Assembly (NCBI GenBank): GCA_032251435.1
Contig: JAVVEH010000003.1
Span: 99,356-163,355 of the forward strand
Direction of reading: 5' to 3'
DNA: 64,000 nt
Source: JAVVEH01 sp032251435
GTDB lineage: Bacteria > Verrucomicrobiota > Lentisphaeria > Oligosphaerales > MVZH01
The notes beneath the pieces were generated by a model. It had not been told where the DNA came from. It ran no database searches and saw only the letters and a list, made by a program, of their open reading frames with translations. Positions 35,214-42,597 of the stretch are shown piece after piece. Within the stretch, counting starts at the first letter, position 1. Each line of letters starts with the position of its first letter. A program made the translations under genes and the position numbers.

Positions 35214-35788
35214 AGAAGAGATGTGATTGGTGCGGGGACAATCCGCTCTACATCGCCTATCACGATGACGAGTGGGGTGTTCCTGTTCATGATGATCGCC
35301 TGCTGTTCGAGTTTCTAATCCTGGAGGGAGCGCAGGCGGGCCTGAGCTGGTTGACGGTTTTGAGGAAGCGCGAAAACTACAGAAAGGCGTTCCACGCCTT
35401 CGATTGCGAGCGCATTGCCGAATATACGGAAACGGATGTGACGCGCCTGCTATCCGACGCGGGCATTGTCCGCAATCGGCTGAAGATTGAATCGGCTATC
35501 AAAAACGCCCGGGGTGTTCTGGAAATCCGGGACGACTATGGATCGCTGGATTCGTTTCTCTGGCGATATGTCGATGGCGTGCCCATGCAAAACGCCTGGG
35601 AGTCCATCTCTCAACTCCCCGCTAAGACGGATTTGTCCGATGCAATGAGCAGGGACTTAAAGAGGCGCGGCTTCAACTTCGTGGGGTCAACGATCTGCTA
35701 TGCGCTCATGCAAGCCGTTGGTATGGTCAACGACCATACCGTCGACTGTTTTCGCTACAGGGAAATCCAGGAATACACCCCGACCTGA
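35210..35788 (+). CDS. tag: DNA-3-methyladenine glycosylase I
   Basis: Tag removes 3-methyladenine from alkylated DNA in base excision repair. The 192 residues match the family: the N-terminal zinc motif begins KKRCDWCGDN, then YHDDEWGVP, GAQAGLSWLTVLRKRENYR (aromatic and catalytic Glu neighbourhood), MNFVGSTICYALMQA-like text (FNFVGSTICYALMQAVGMVN) and the C-terminal zinc ligands in NDHTVDCFRY. Length is usual. The ATG overlaps the HEPN-like gene stop, so the pair is probably co-expressed. Confidence 0.95.
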   Translation: MKKRCDWCGDNPLYIAYHDDEWGVPVHDDRLLFEFLILEGAQAGLSWLTVLRKRENYRKAFHAFDCERIAEYTETDVTRLLSDAGIVRNRLKIESAIKNARGVLEIRDDYGSLDSFLWRYVDGVPMQNAWESISQLPAKTDLSDAMSRDLKRRGFNFVGSTICYALMQAVGMVNDHTVDCFRYREIQEYTPT

Positions 35789-36027
35789 CCCGGTTCCGGG
35801 TCTGCGGTAGAGATTTCGCGCGATAGCCATCCCTGTAATCGTTCCTGCACTTTTCCCTTCGCGGCGGCAACACCCACCGTTGGCGGAATATGGCTGGTGT
35901 ACTCGCCAGACGTATTCAGGGTGACTTCCAGTCCGACCGCGCCTCTTTCTGGCCAGTAGCGGACCGAGACGCTGATCAGCAAGCCCCGCTGTGTGAGGGC
36001 ATCGAGAAATGTGCTATAGGTGGACAT
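35755..36027 (-). CDS. Small protein of unknown function
   Basis: The 90 residues start MSTYSTFLDALTQRGLLISV and continue with beta-strand-like text (GAVGLEVTLNTSGEY). AAGGAGG lies just upstream of ATG 36027, a near-perfect ribosome-binding site, so translation is likely. It converges with and overlaps the end of tag by 34 bases. No family recognised. Confidence 0.65.
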   Translation of the reverse strand: MSTYSTFLDALTQRGLLISVSVRYWPERGAVGLEVTLNTSGEYTSHIPPTVGVAAAKGKVQERLQGWLSREISTADPEPGQVGVYSWISL

Positions 36028-36274
36028 GGTGGACCTCCTTTTGGTCTTTTTGTGTTAGGGTAAGTTGAAAAACATTTGAATGGGCTCTATCTTTCACTGT
36101 TGGAATGATACAAGCAGTTAATCCCGGATTAAAGTTTCTTCTAGGATGAAAAGTTTGTTGATATTATTCCATTAGCAACACTATCAAGATCTGTATAATT
36201 ACTTGTTCCCCGTGATAAAAAATAGATGGTAGAATTTCCTTGTATTTAATGCCTGATGAGGGTTACATAGTGTT

Positions 36275-36460
36275 ATGAAAATGGATAGAAGCAAATTGTC
36301 GGTCGTCAATCTGAAATATTCCTCAGATATTGAGTATTGGAAAAAACAATCCTGTTCAGAAAGATTACGGGCAATACAAATCAATAGACAGGTTGCATAT
36401 GGCGAATCAAACACTTCCAGAAGACTTCAGAGAATTCTTGAAATTGCTGAACGAAGCTGA
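36275..36460 (+). CDS. Small protein paired with a nucleotidyltransferase
   Basis: The 61 residues MKMDRSKLSVVNLKYSSDIE onward include YWKKQSCSERLRAIQIN and RLQRILEIAER, a pattern seen in short proteins encoded just upstream of MNT/AbiEii-like nucleotidyltransferases. It overlaps the start of the nucleotidyltransferase remnant by 62 bases. It is likely the surviving half of a two-gene unit. The surrounding DNA is clearly AT-richer than the window. Confidence 0.6.
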   Translation: MKMDRSKLSVVNLKYSSDIEYWKKQSCSERLRAIQINRQVAYGESNTSRRLQRILEIAERS

Positions 36461-36689
36461 TGTCGCATACCTTCTCATCGGCGGTTATGCAGTAGGATAT
36501 CATGGTTAACCGCGGGCTACTGCGGATATGGATATTTTTGTCGCGATCTCTCCTGATAACGCAGGTAAATTGGTTGATGTGTTTTTACGCTTTGGCATGG
36601 CTGACCCAAAGCTCTCACCCGCCCTATTTCAGGAGAAAGGCAAAATCATTCGAATGGGTTTACCTCCCATGCGAATCGAGATATTCTGA
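36399..36689 (+). pseudogene. Broken nucleotidyltransferase (MNT/AbiEii-like)
   Basis: From ATG 36399 the frame reads LLNEADVAYLLIGGYAVGYH and G, then TAA at 36507, then PRATADMDIFVAI, the two-aspartate motif of minimal nucleotidyltransferases, with GGYAVGYHG as the glycine motif. It ends prematurely in MRIEIF at 36689. The stop lies between two essential motifs, so it cannot make a working enzyme unless the stop is read through. Confidence 0.85.
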
Positions 36690-36705
36690 TATTTCATAAA
36701 CAACT

Positions 36706-36745
36706 TTGCATTGAGCGTGGCAACGCGCTATACTACGTAAGTATA
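36706..36745 (+). promoter_or_regulatory. Promoter and operator of the MazE-like/Doc module
   Basis: TTGCAT (36706-36711), 17 bases, TATACT (36729-36734) make a good sigma70 promoter. The palindrome TATACT-ACGTA-AGTATA (36729-36745) overlaps the -10 and is a likely site for autorepression by the antitoxin. Confidence 0.7.
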
Positions 36746-36766
36746 ATGTTCTTACGGAGGCGCAAT

Positions 36767-36973
36767 ATGATCAAGCATTTACAAAAAATTGGCAACAGCA
36801 GGGGTATCGTCCTGGATCGCCCCGTTCTTGACTTGTTGCACGTTCCACCAGACGGAGCTTTTGAGGTGACCACCAGAGATGGTGGGCTGTTTCTCAAGCC
36901 GATCACCGCGAGCGAAGCCTACGCGAGAGTGGCTCGAAAACATCGAAAATCACTGGATAAACTTGCGCAATGA
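36767..36973 (+). CDS. AbrB/MazE-family antitoxin
   Basis: The 68 residues start MIKHLQKIGNSRGIVLDRPV, the MazE-type DNA-binding hairpin, followed by DGGLFLKPITASEAYARVAR and a helical tail. GGAGG precedes ATG 36767. The stop overlaps the Doc start as ATGA. It is expected to bind the palindrome at 36729-36745 and to neutralise Doc. The upstream in-frame ATG at 36746 is not needed. Confidence 0.85.
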   Translation: MIKHLQKIGNSRGIVLDRPVLDLLHVPPDGAFEVTTRDGGLFLKPITASEAYARVARKHRKSLDKLAQ

Positions 36974-37371
36974 CTGGCGAACCGCATTTTATCACTCTTG
37001 AAGAAGCACTCTTTTTTCACAAAGAAGAAATCAGGCAAGCAGGAGGAAGTGAAGGTATCCGTGATCCGGAAAGTTTAGAGGCGGCCCTTTCTGCTCCCAA
37101 GGTGGCCTTTGGCAATGCTTTCCTGATGGGAGATATTTTTGAGATGGCGGCGGCCTATGTCGAATCAGTTTGCGCGCGGCACCCCTTTGTAGACGGAAAC
37201 AAAAGAACAGGCACAGTTTGCGCACTGACCTTTCTATTGCTAAATGGGTATGAAATCGATGAGATGTATGACCTGGAACTTGCCGACATAGTTCTTGATT
37301 TAGTTACGCATAAGATTGACAGACAAGGGTTGGCTGACTTTTCCCGAACGCGAGCAAAACCAGCTGATTAA
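36970..37371 (+). CDS. doc: Doc-family toxin (Fic fold)
   Basis: Doc kinases phosphorylate EF-Tu and stop translation. The 133 residues carry HPFVDGNKRTGTVCALTFLL, matching the Doc/Fic active loop (catalytic His, acidic residue, GNKR), and an N-terminal EALFFHKEEIRQAGGSEGI typical of Doc. The antitoxin overlaps upstream. The C-terminus lies just before the group II intron remnant; the protein looks complete. Confidence 0.9.
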   Translation: MTGEPHFITLEEALFFHKEEIRQAGGSEGIRDPESLEAALSAPKVAFGNAFLMGDIFEMAAAYVESVCARHPFVDGNKRTGTVCALTFLLLNGYEIDEMYDLELADIVLDLVTHKIDRQGLADFSRTRAKPAD

Positions 37372-37374
37372 TAC

Positions 37375-38340
37375 AAACGATTCGGTGCTGGGGACGGTGC
37401 CGTGTTCGTCCTGTATCCCGGCCCGCAGATACGAGCCGATCAGACTCAGGACACGTTTATCCCGGATGTGACGGGATACCCGGACCATCAGTATATCGTG
37501 GTTGACCCGGTCGAAGAACTTCGACAGGTCGGCATCCACTGCATACTTGTATCCTTCCCTGATGTAGCCTTTCACCTCCCGGACGGCGGCATGCGCCGAA
37601 CGTCCCGGCCTGAAGCCGTGACTGTGGTCCGAGAAGGTCGGGTCGATGATCGGGTTGAGGATCTGGGCGATGGCCTGCTGGATCAGGCGGTCAAGGACTG
37701 TCGGACCTCCGCAAAGCGGAAGAGCCAGCCGCCTCGGCTGGAATGACCGAAGGGAATGGCAATCCAAGCTGCCGCTTGCCCCCGTCAGGCTTCGGAATAT
37801 CTACTTTCCTGACAATGTTCGGCCCTTCGCTGTCGCCGGGGAGTCCCGCCTCCCGGTCGCTACTATGGCCTCTGCTGACTTCTGGACGATCACCATACAT
37901 GTCTCCATGTACAGCGCTTCCCGCTGAACGGGACTCAATGCCATCCAGATCTCCCCGAATAAGGGTCGCTGACTTTCCCCGGGAAACCGCATCATTTACC
38001 GTATCGACTAAACTCCGGACGGTGCCATGTTGGGCTGGCTTATCCATCGACTCGGCCTTAGTATGATGTTTGCCGCTCCCGTTGGTCACTCCAGCCGCTT
38101 CGGGCTGGCTCTTGCTTCGCAGGTCTGTTCGTCGGCTCCCGGTTTTGCACTCCGGCTTCCTTCGGACACATCCTCACGGATACGCCGTTGACGCTTCGCT
38201 GCTGATCCAGTTGGTCAGCCGAACCCTTTCGGGTTTGCCTTCGGCTAGTGGTTGATATATGTTGTTTCATATATGAGTTAACCCACAGGGGACTTTCACC
38301 CCATAAGTTACAGCGCCCATGTCGGGCGTACCCAATCGGA
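37375..38340 (-). mobile_element. Degenerate group II intron
   Basis: On the minus strand the right end has a 5'-intron-like start (TACGCCCGACATGGGCG, then a GGTGAAAGTCCCC segment near 38290), followed by reverse transcriptase coding. The RT thumb, maturase domain and the intron 3' end (domains V-VI) are missing; homology stops near 37378. It has lost mobility. It lies between doc and the DKNYY gene. Confidence 0.75.
37378..38089 (-). pseudogene. Group II intron reverse transcriptase, broken
   Basis: Two minus-strand frames together rebuild an RT: VRKVDIPKPDGGKRQLG in the first (37691-38089), then VLDRLIQQAIAQILNPIID, FSDHSHGFRPGRSAHAAV and YAVDADLSKFFDRVNHDIL in the second (up to about 37730). 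A short out-of-frame insert at about 37690-37740 breaks the IP motif region. YxDD and the C-terminal half are gone. Confidence 0.85.
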
Positions 38341-38403
38341 TGCACTGGACGCTCCTATCGTCGCGCCATTAATCCACACGTTCTGCTCTAGGAGAATACT
38401 GAT

Positions 38404-39510
38404 ATGCGCTTATTCCAATACCTGACACTTGTCGTTGCCCTCAGTCTTGTTTCATGTGCAGTGGAAGTGGCTGCCGAAGAGGATCTCGGCCAAGGATACA
38501 GTCACGAAGGGAAGTACATCCTCTTTGAAGGAAAACGAATTGATCAGGAAGGCAAACGGGATATAGATCATTTCTCCAAGGCCGTAGGTCGGCAACTCAC
38601 CTTATGTAGTGAGGTGGATGCGGCTAGTTTCCAAGTGCTGAGCGAAGAATACACGAAGGATAAAGACAAGGTTTACTACAAGTGGATCAGTCCGGGTCGA
38701 TTCTGGGTCGTGGAGTTGCCCGAAGCCGATGCAACGAGCTTTGAAGTTCTTGGCTTCAACCTAGCTCGCGACAAGAAGAACGTTTGGTGGTACGGCAAGG
38801 TGCAATCAGGAGTTGACGCTGCGACGGTCGAGTTGGTCAGGGATGGCTTTGTCTGGAAGGATGTTCAAAGCGTCTGGTATCAGCACAACACGATTGTCGG
38901 CGCCGACGCAAGGACATTTCTGCACATCGGTTCCGGTTACTACATGGACAAAACAAACGTCTATTGGGGTCCCGACCCGATTGAGGGTGCCGATCTGGCG
39001 ACGTTCAAAGTGCTGGGTGACTCCTTCGTCGCCGTGGATCGAAACATGGTTTACCGCAGCGGTGAGCGTCTGCCCCAAATGGACCCCGGCACCTGCAAGT
39101 TCATTCTGCACGATCCTTACGGCTATCAGGTGATCTCCGATAATAACGGAGTATACCTGAATAAACTCAAGTTCCTGCATGCGGTCCCCAACAACTTCAA
39201 GATGATCGATAACCTGACTGGCAGAGGCGGGAAATACATGTTTCTCATCGATACGTATCATAGCACTCCGGTGACCGTCTACTGGGAAGAGGGGCAACTG
39301 GTCACCGAGACAGTGCTTTACGAGAGGCGCACGGCGAAGCCTCTCGCCATCGTCAAGGCCGAGGTGTCCGGCGACAAGTTGGAGAACATCACTTTTTCAC
39401 CACCTCCAGGACAAGTTGCCGACAACGAGATCCCCGACTGGCAAGTCAAAGTCTTTAAGCGGGCAGACCTGGTAAAGCGCATGAAAGCGGCAGGCGAACT
39501 ACTAAAGTGA
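38404..39510 (+). CDS. DKNYY-repeat lipoprotein
   Basis: The 368 residues begin with a lipoprotein signal (MRLFQYLTLVVALSLVSC) and a body of DKNYY-family repeats: TKDKDKVYY, EADATSFEVLG, ARDKKNVWWYG, GADARTFLHIG, YMDKTNVYWG, GADLATFKVLG. Family function is unknown; members sit on cell surfaces or in immunity-like loci. ATG 38404 follows a purine-rich stretch. It lies just right of the intron remnant. Late in the protein a non-repeat segment holds EEGQLVTETVLYERR. Confidence 0.8.
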   Translation: MRLFQYLTLVVALSLVSCAVEVAAEEDLGQGYSHEGKYILFEGKRIDQEGKRDIDHFSKAVGRQLTLCSEVDAASFQVLSEEYTKDKDKVYYKWISPGRFWVVELPEADATSFEVLGFNLARDKKNVWWYGKVQSGVDAATVELVRDGFVWKDVQSVWYQHNTIVGADARTFLHIGSGYYMDKTNVYWGPDPIEGADLATFKVLGDSFVAVDRNMVYRSGERLPQMDPGTCKFILHDPYGYQVISDNNGVYLNKLKFLHAVPNNFKMIDNLTGRGGKYMFLIDTYHSTPVTVYWEEGQLVTETVLYERRTAKPLAIVKAEVSGDKLENITFSPPPGQVADNEIPDWQVKVFKRADLVKRMKAAGELLK

Positions 39511-39833
39511 AGGGCAAGACGAGCGCGCTAATCACCGCAGCATAACAAGCCGATGGACAACGGACCGTGAAGACTGTCGCCGCCTTCGGCTCTGGCAGTC
39601 TTCCCAGCCAGTCACCGGCACGTTCGCTAGAGGCCAAACCAAACCAAATAACCTCAATAAAAACAGAAAATCGAAATTATTCGTCTCAATTAGTGTTCAT
39701 GAGTGGTTTATAAAAAAAGCGGGTTCGTGTGGGTTGTGTTTGCGGTTCCGCCAAAGCCAATTATGTTCCTTCATCTCGAAACCCTCTGGGCCAAGAAGTG
39801 ACCATGAACTGATCCGGAACGGTGTAAGAAGTT
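39511..39833. other. 323-base non-coding stretch with hairpin-rich segment
   Basis: Between 39540 and 39630 the sequence forms an AGACTG...CAGTCT pair enclosing GCC-CTTC-GGC, after a CATAACAAGCCGATGG segment. That layout faintly recalls integron attC sites, but the GTTRRRY core is not satisfied. The rest is AT-rich and empty. Confidence 0.4.
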
Positions 39834-40073
39834 ATGGCGGACGACAGCTCAAAAACGGGAATGAGTTATTGGATATGGCCTCCCGTTATCCTTGTCGCGT
39901 ATGTGTTTTCAATCTTTCCGGCGGCGGGTTTTTTTGAATTTTCTGGTGTTTCTCCCAGCCCGGCGGTGCAAAAAGTGTTTGAAATTGTCTATTTCCCAGT
40001 GATCTGGACGATGGATCATGTGGATTTTTTTGGAGAGTTTATGGAGGCGATCGCCGATTTTATCGGGTTATGA
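39834..40073 (+). CDS. Small membrane protein of unknown function
   Basis: The 79 residues contain two hydrophobic segments (YWIWPPVILVAYVFSIFPA and VFEIVYFPVIWTM) separated by a short polar loop. It begins MADDSSKTGMS at ATG 39834. The start site is weak. No family recognised. It is the last gene on the island side of the tRNA-Pro duplication. Confidence 0.6.
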   Translation: MADDSSKTGMSYWIWPPVILVAYVFSIFPAAGFFEFSGVSPSPAVQKVFEIVYFPVIWTMDHVDFFGEFMEAIADFIGL

Positions 40074-40102
40074 CCGCCATCGCTGAGGAAGCACTCTGGC
40101 GA

Positions 40103-40158
40103 CACAAAAAAACCACAGGCTTTCACCTGTGGTTTAAAATGGTCGGGATGAGAGGATT
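40103..40158 (-). repeat. Duplicate of the tRNA-Pro 3' end plus terminator
   Basis: Fifty-three of 56 bases match 40259-40314. It contains the CCACAGG terminator hairpin with its A-run and the last 19 bases of tRNA-Pro including CCA, then diverges. A partial tRNA 3' end on the island side is what an attachment-site duplication leaves. Confidence 0.85.
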
Positions 40159-40261
40159 GCCGCTTCGCTGCCGTTCCTGTCCCGTCGCCGGGGAACGGCC
40201 TCTATCCCTCGCCAGCTCGGGATGGTCGAACCTCTTAACCGGTTCTCATCCTTCATCCCAC

Positions 40262-40290
40262 AAAAAAACCACAGGCTCCCGCCTGTGGTT
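40262..40290 (-). terminator. Terminator of the tRNA-Gln/tRNA-Pro unit
   Basis: Stem AACCACAGGC with GCCTGTGGTT and a TCCC loop (40267-40290), followed on the minus strand by seven T. It lies five bases beyond the tRNA-Pro CCA end. Confidence 0.85.
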
Positions 40291-40295
40291 TAAAA

Positions 40296-40373
40296 TGGTC
40301 GGGATGAGAGGATTCGAACCTCCGACCTTTTGACCCCCAGTCAAACGCGCTAACCAGACTGCGCTACATCCCG
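40296..40373 (-). tRNA. tRNA-Pro (GGG)
   Basis: The minus strand folds as a full cloverleaf: acceptor CGGGATG/CATCCCG, D-arm with GGTTAGCGC, anticodon stem TTTGA/TCAAA closing the loop CTGGGGG (anticodon GGG), T-arm GGAGG/CCTCT with TTCGAAT, discriminator A and encoded CCA. Its 3' end faces the accessory island and is duplicated at 40103-40158. Confidence 0.95.
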
Positions 40374-40396
40374 ATGTCATCAATATGTTTTCGCGA

Positions 40397-40470
40397 TGGT
40401 TACCCCGTATGGATTCGAACCATAACTAACAGGGCCAGAACCTGTTGTGCTGCCATTACACCACGGGGTA
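40397..40470 (-). tRNA. tRNA-Gln (CTG)
   Basis: Minus-strand cloverleaf: acceptor TACCCCG/CGGGGTA, anticodon stem ACAGG/CCTGT with loop TTCTGGC (anticodon CTG), T-arm ATGG with TTCGAAT, discriminator A and encoded CCA. It lies 23 bases upstream of tRNA-Pro and is likely co-transcribed with it. Confidence 0.95.
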
Positions 40471-40884
40471 AGTGTAAAGGAGCATTAACATATCATCACA
40501 AACACGTCTGGCAAACACGGAAACACTGTTTTGCTGAAAAAACACGTGTTTTCCCGCCGCGGACGGCATCCCTGTTTGACGGGCGGGACCGGCGTGGATG
40601 GCGCCAGCCCCTTGAACGCCGGAATGTGTGTTCCGCGCGTCGCACGACCCCTTTTCGCGCCTGAAAAGATGACGAAACAGCGGGAAAAACGTGAAAATCC
40701 CATAATTTCACAAAAAAATAAGTCATAACCGCTTGAAAGTATAGTTTCAAAGGGCAATATTCAGTGGTGTCCGGGTTTTTAAACGATTTTTGATTAAGGG
40801 GCGCCGACGAAAACTTATTCCGGTTTGGAACCGGATGAGAGGCGCCCAGGTGGATACACTCCCAACAGAAAAGGAGAAATGATT
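40471..40884. other. 414-base gap with palindromes and a structured leader
   Basis: No supported gene. It contains the 14-bp palindrome AAAACACGTGTTTT (40539-40552), the inverted repeat TTGAAA-gtatag-TTTCAA (40733-40750), and a two-tier hairpin: GGGCGCC (40799-40805)/GGCGCCC (40841-40847) enclosing TCCGGTT-TGG-AACCGGA (40819-40835). The last lies in the probable leader of the DUF5679 gene. Confidence 0.55.
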
Positions 40885-41034
40885 ATGGCAGACCAGGCAT
40901 ATTGTGTTAAGTGTAAGGCTAAAGTGGACGTTAAGAATGGTGAAAAAGTCACCATGAAAAATGGCCGCCCCGCTCTCAAGGGCAAATGCGCTGTGTGTGG
41001 CACGGGCGTTTACAAGATTCTGCCCCTGAAATAA
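40885..41034 (+). CDS. DUF5679 small zinc-ribbon protein
   Basis: The 49 residues MADQAYCVKCKAKVDVKNG onward contain two CxxC motifs (CVKC and CAVC) separated by about 30 residues, as in the DUF5679 zinc-ribbon family, ending GTGVYKILPLK. AAGGAG lies eight bases upstream of ATG 40885; an ATG two codons earlier is too close to it. A structured leader precedes and a terminator follows, so the gene is its own transcription unit and may be well expressed. Role unknown. Confidence 0.85.
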   Translation: MADQAYCVKCKAKVDVKNGEKVTMKNGRPALKGKCAVCGTGVYKILPLK

Positions 41035-41114
41035 TCATGGGTTCTGAATCGATGACGTTTTGCCGTTAAGCGGTCATTTCCCAACAAGGAAAAACTTAAC
41101 GCGAGTCATTTTGG

Positions 41115-41151
41115 GAACCGGCCTCCTTTTTCGGGGGTCGGTTCTCTTTTT
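41115..41151 (+). terminator. Terminator after the DUF5679 gene
   Basis: Stem GAACCGGCCTCC with GGGGGTCGGTTC (one bulge or G-U) and a T-rich loop at 41115-41144, followed by CTTTTTG. Confidence 0.8.
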
Positions 41152-41253
41152 GCATACGGGGGCGTGTCCAACCGGCTTTCACCGGCCGCGGCACCCGGTC
41201 GCCCCCCCGGCGCGGTCACATCGAACATGTCACACGATCAACAGGGTGAAATC

Positions 41254-42597
41254 ATGCGGGACATCACATTTCATATCCGCACCTACGGGTGCCAGATGAA
41301 TGAACGCGATTCAGAAGCGCTAGGGTGCCTTCTGGAAGAACGCGGCTGGACACCGGCTGGTTCAGAAGAATCCGCGGATGTCTTGTTGTTTAACACCTGC
41401 AGCGTCCGGGATCAGGCGGAACGCAAGGCGGTGGGCAAAATCGGCTTTATGAAAAAGGTGAAAAAAAACAAGCCGGATATCGTCATTGGCGTGTTGGGCT
41501 GCATGGCGCAAAATAAAGGAGCGGACTTACTTAAACAATTGCCGCATGTTGATCTCGTTGTCGGCACGGACCGCATCCATGAGTTGCCCGCTTTAATTGA
41601 GCGGGTGCTTGAAGAACGCGGAAAAATTGTGCGGACGGACACCGGCGCAGAGGTGCTCGGGGCTTTGAGCCAGCATCACCACGGACGCGTGACATCGTTT
41701 GTCTCAGTGATGCGGGGGTGTGACCAGTTCTGCGCCTACTGCATCGTTCCTTATGTGCGGGGCCGGGAAAAAAGCCGGCCCATTGATGATATTGTCGCCG
41801 AGGTGAGGCATGTGGTTGAGAACGGCACCAAGGAAATCTTTTTATTAGGCCAGAATGTGACCGCTTACGGGCTGGCCGAATTACGAGCCACAGGCGGACT
41901 CACGGGGGCGGAGTCACCCTTTGGGGATTTGCTTCGAGCTGTGAACGATGTTCATGGCGTGGAGCGCGTTCGATTCACATCGCCACATCCTAAGTACATG
42001 AATGAGGCGTTTATTGACAGCGTCGCGTCGCTGCCAAAAGTGTGTGAAGCCTTTCATGTCCCCATGCAATCGGGGTCGGACCGGATGTTGAAAGCGATGC
42101 GGCGCGGATACACGGCGGCCGATTATATGAGCCGGATTCAAACGCTTAAAGAGCGTCTGCCGCACGCCACGTTTTCCACGGACGTGATTGTCGGCTTTCC
42201 CGGTGAGACGGAGGAGGATTTCAACGCCACCCGGCAAGCCATGGAAACGGTGGGATTTGATATGGCGTATATCTTTAAATATTCTCCCCGCGTCGGCACG
42301 CGGGCCGCGGACTGGGCTGACGATGTGCCCACAGAAGTCAAAGAGCAACGCAATCAGACGCTTTTGGCGGATTTGGAAAAACGGACGACGCGGACGAACA
42401 AAGCCTATCTGAACACCTGTGTGGAAGTTCTGGTTGAAGGTGAAAGCAAACGCAACGCGGCGACGTGGACCGGGCGGACCCGGACCAATAAAGTCTGTAT
42501 CTTTCCGCCGTCGGCGGATGTGAAACCCGGCGATGTGGTGACCATGCGCGTTGACCGCGTCACCGCTAATTCTTTGTTTGGTGAAATCACTGTCTGA
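41254..42597 (+). CDS. miaB: tRNA-2-methylthio-N6-dimethylallyladenosine synthase MiaB
   Basis: MiaB adds a methylthio group to i6A37 in tRNAs reading UNN codons. The 447 residues have the N-terminal UPF0004 domain (YGCQMNERDSE, FNTCSVRDQAE, GCMAQ; three cluster cysteines), the radical-SAM motif GCDQFCAYCIVPYVRG and a C-terminal TRAM domain. AGGGTGA precedes ATG 41254; the frame open from 41164 is not supported. The next gene starts directly after its stop, so the two are likely an operon. Confidence 0.95.
   Translation: MRDITFHIRTYGCQMNERDSEALGCLLEERGWTPAGSEESADVLLFNTCSVRDQAERKAVGKIGFMKKVKKNKPDIVIGVLGCMAQNKGADLLKQLPHVDLVVGTDRIHELPALIERVLEERGKIVRTDTGAEVLGALSQHHHGRVTSFVSVMRGCDQFCAYCIVPYVRGREKSRPIDDIVAEVRHVVENGTKEIFLLGQNVTAYGLAELRATGGLTGAESPFGDLLRAVNDVHGVERVRFTSPHPKYMNEAFIDSVASLPKVCEAFHVPMQSGSDRMLKAMRRGYTAADYMSRIQTLKERLPHATFSTDVIVGFPGETEEDFNATRQAMETVGFDMAYIFKYSPRVGTRAADWADDVPTEVKEQRNQTLLADLEKRTTRTNKAYLNTCVEVLVEGESKRNAATWTGRTRTNKVCIFPPSADVKPGDVVTMRVDRVTANSLFGEITV

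Noticed and set aside
37402..38066. Plus-strand frames of 107-114 residues
   Set aside because: Antisense of the group II intron reverse transcriptase remnant.
40070..40333. 87-residue frame across the tRNA-Pro duplication
   Set aside because: It reads through tRNA and terminator sequence; its repeats are the duplicated tRNA end, not protein repeats.
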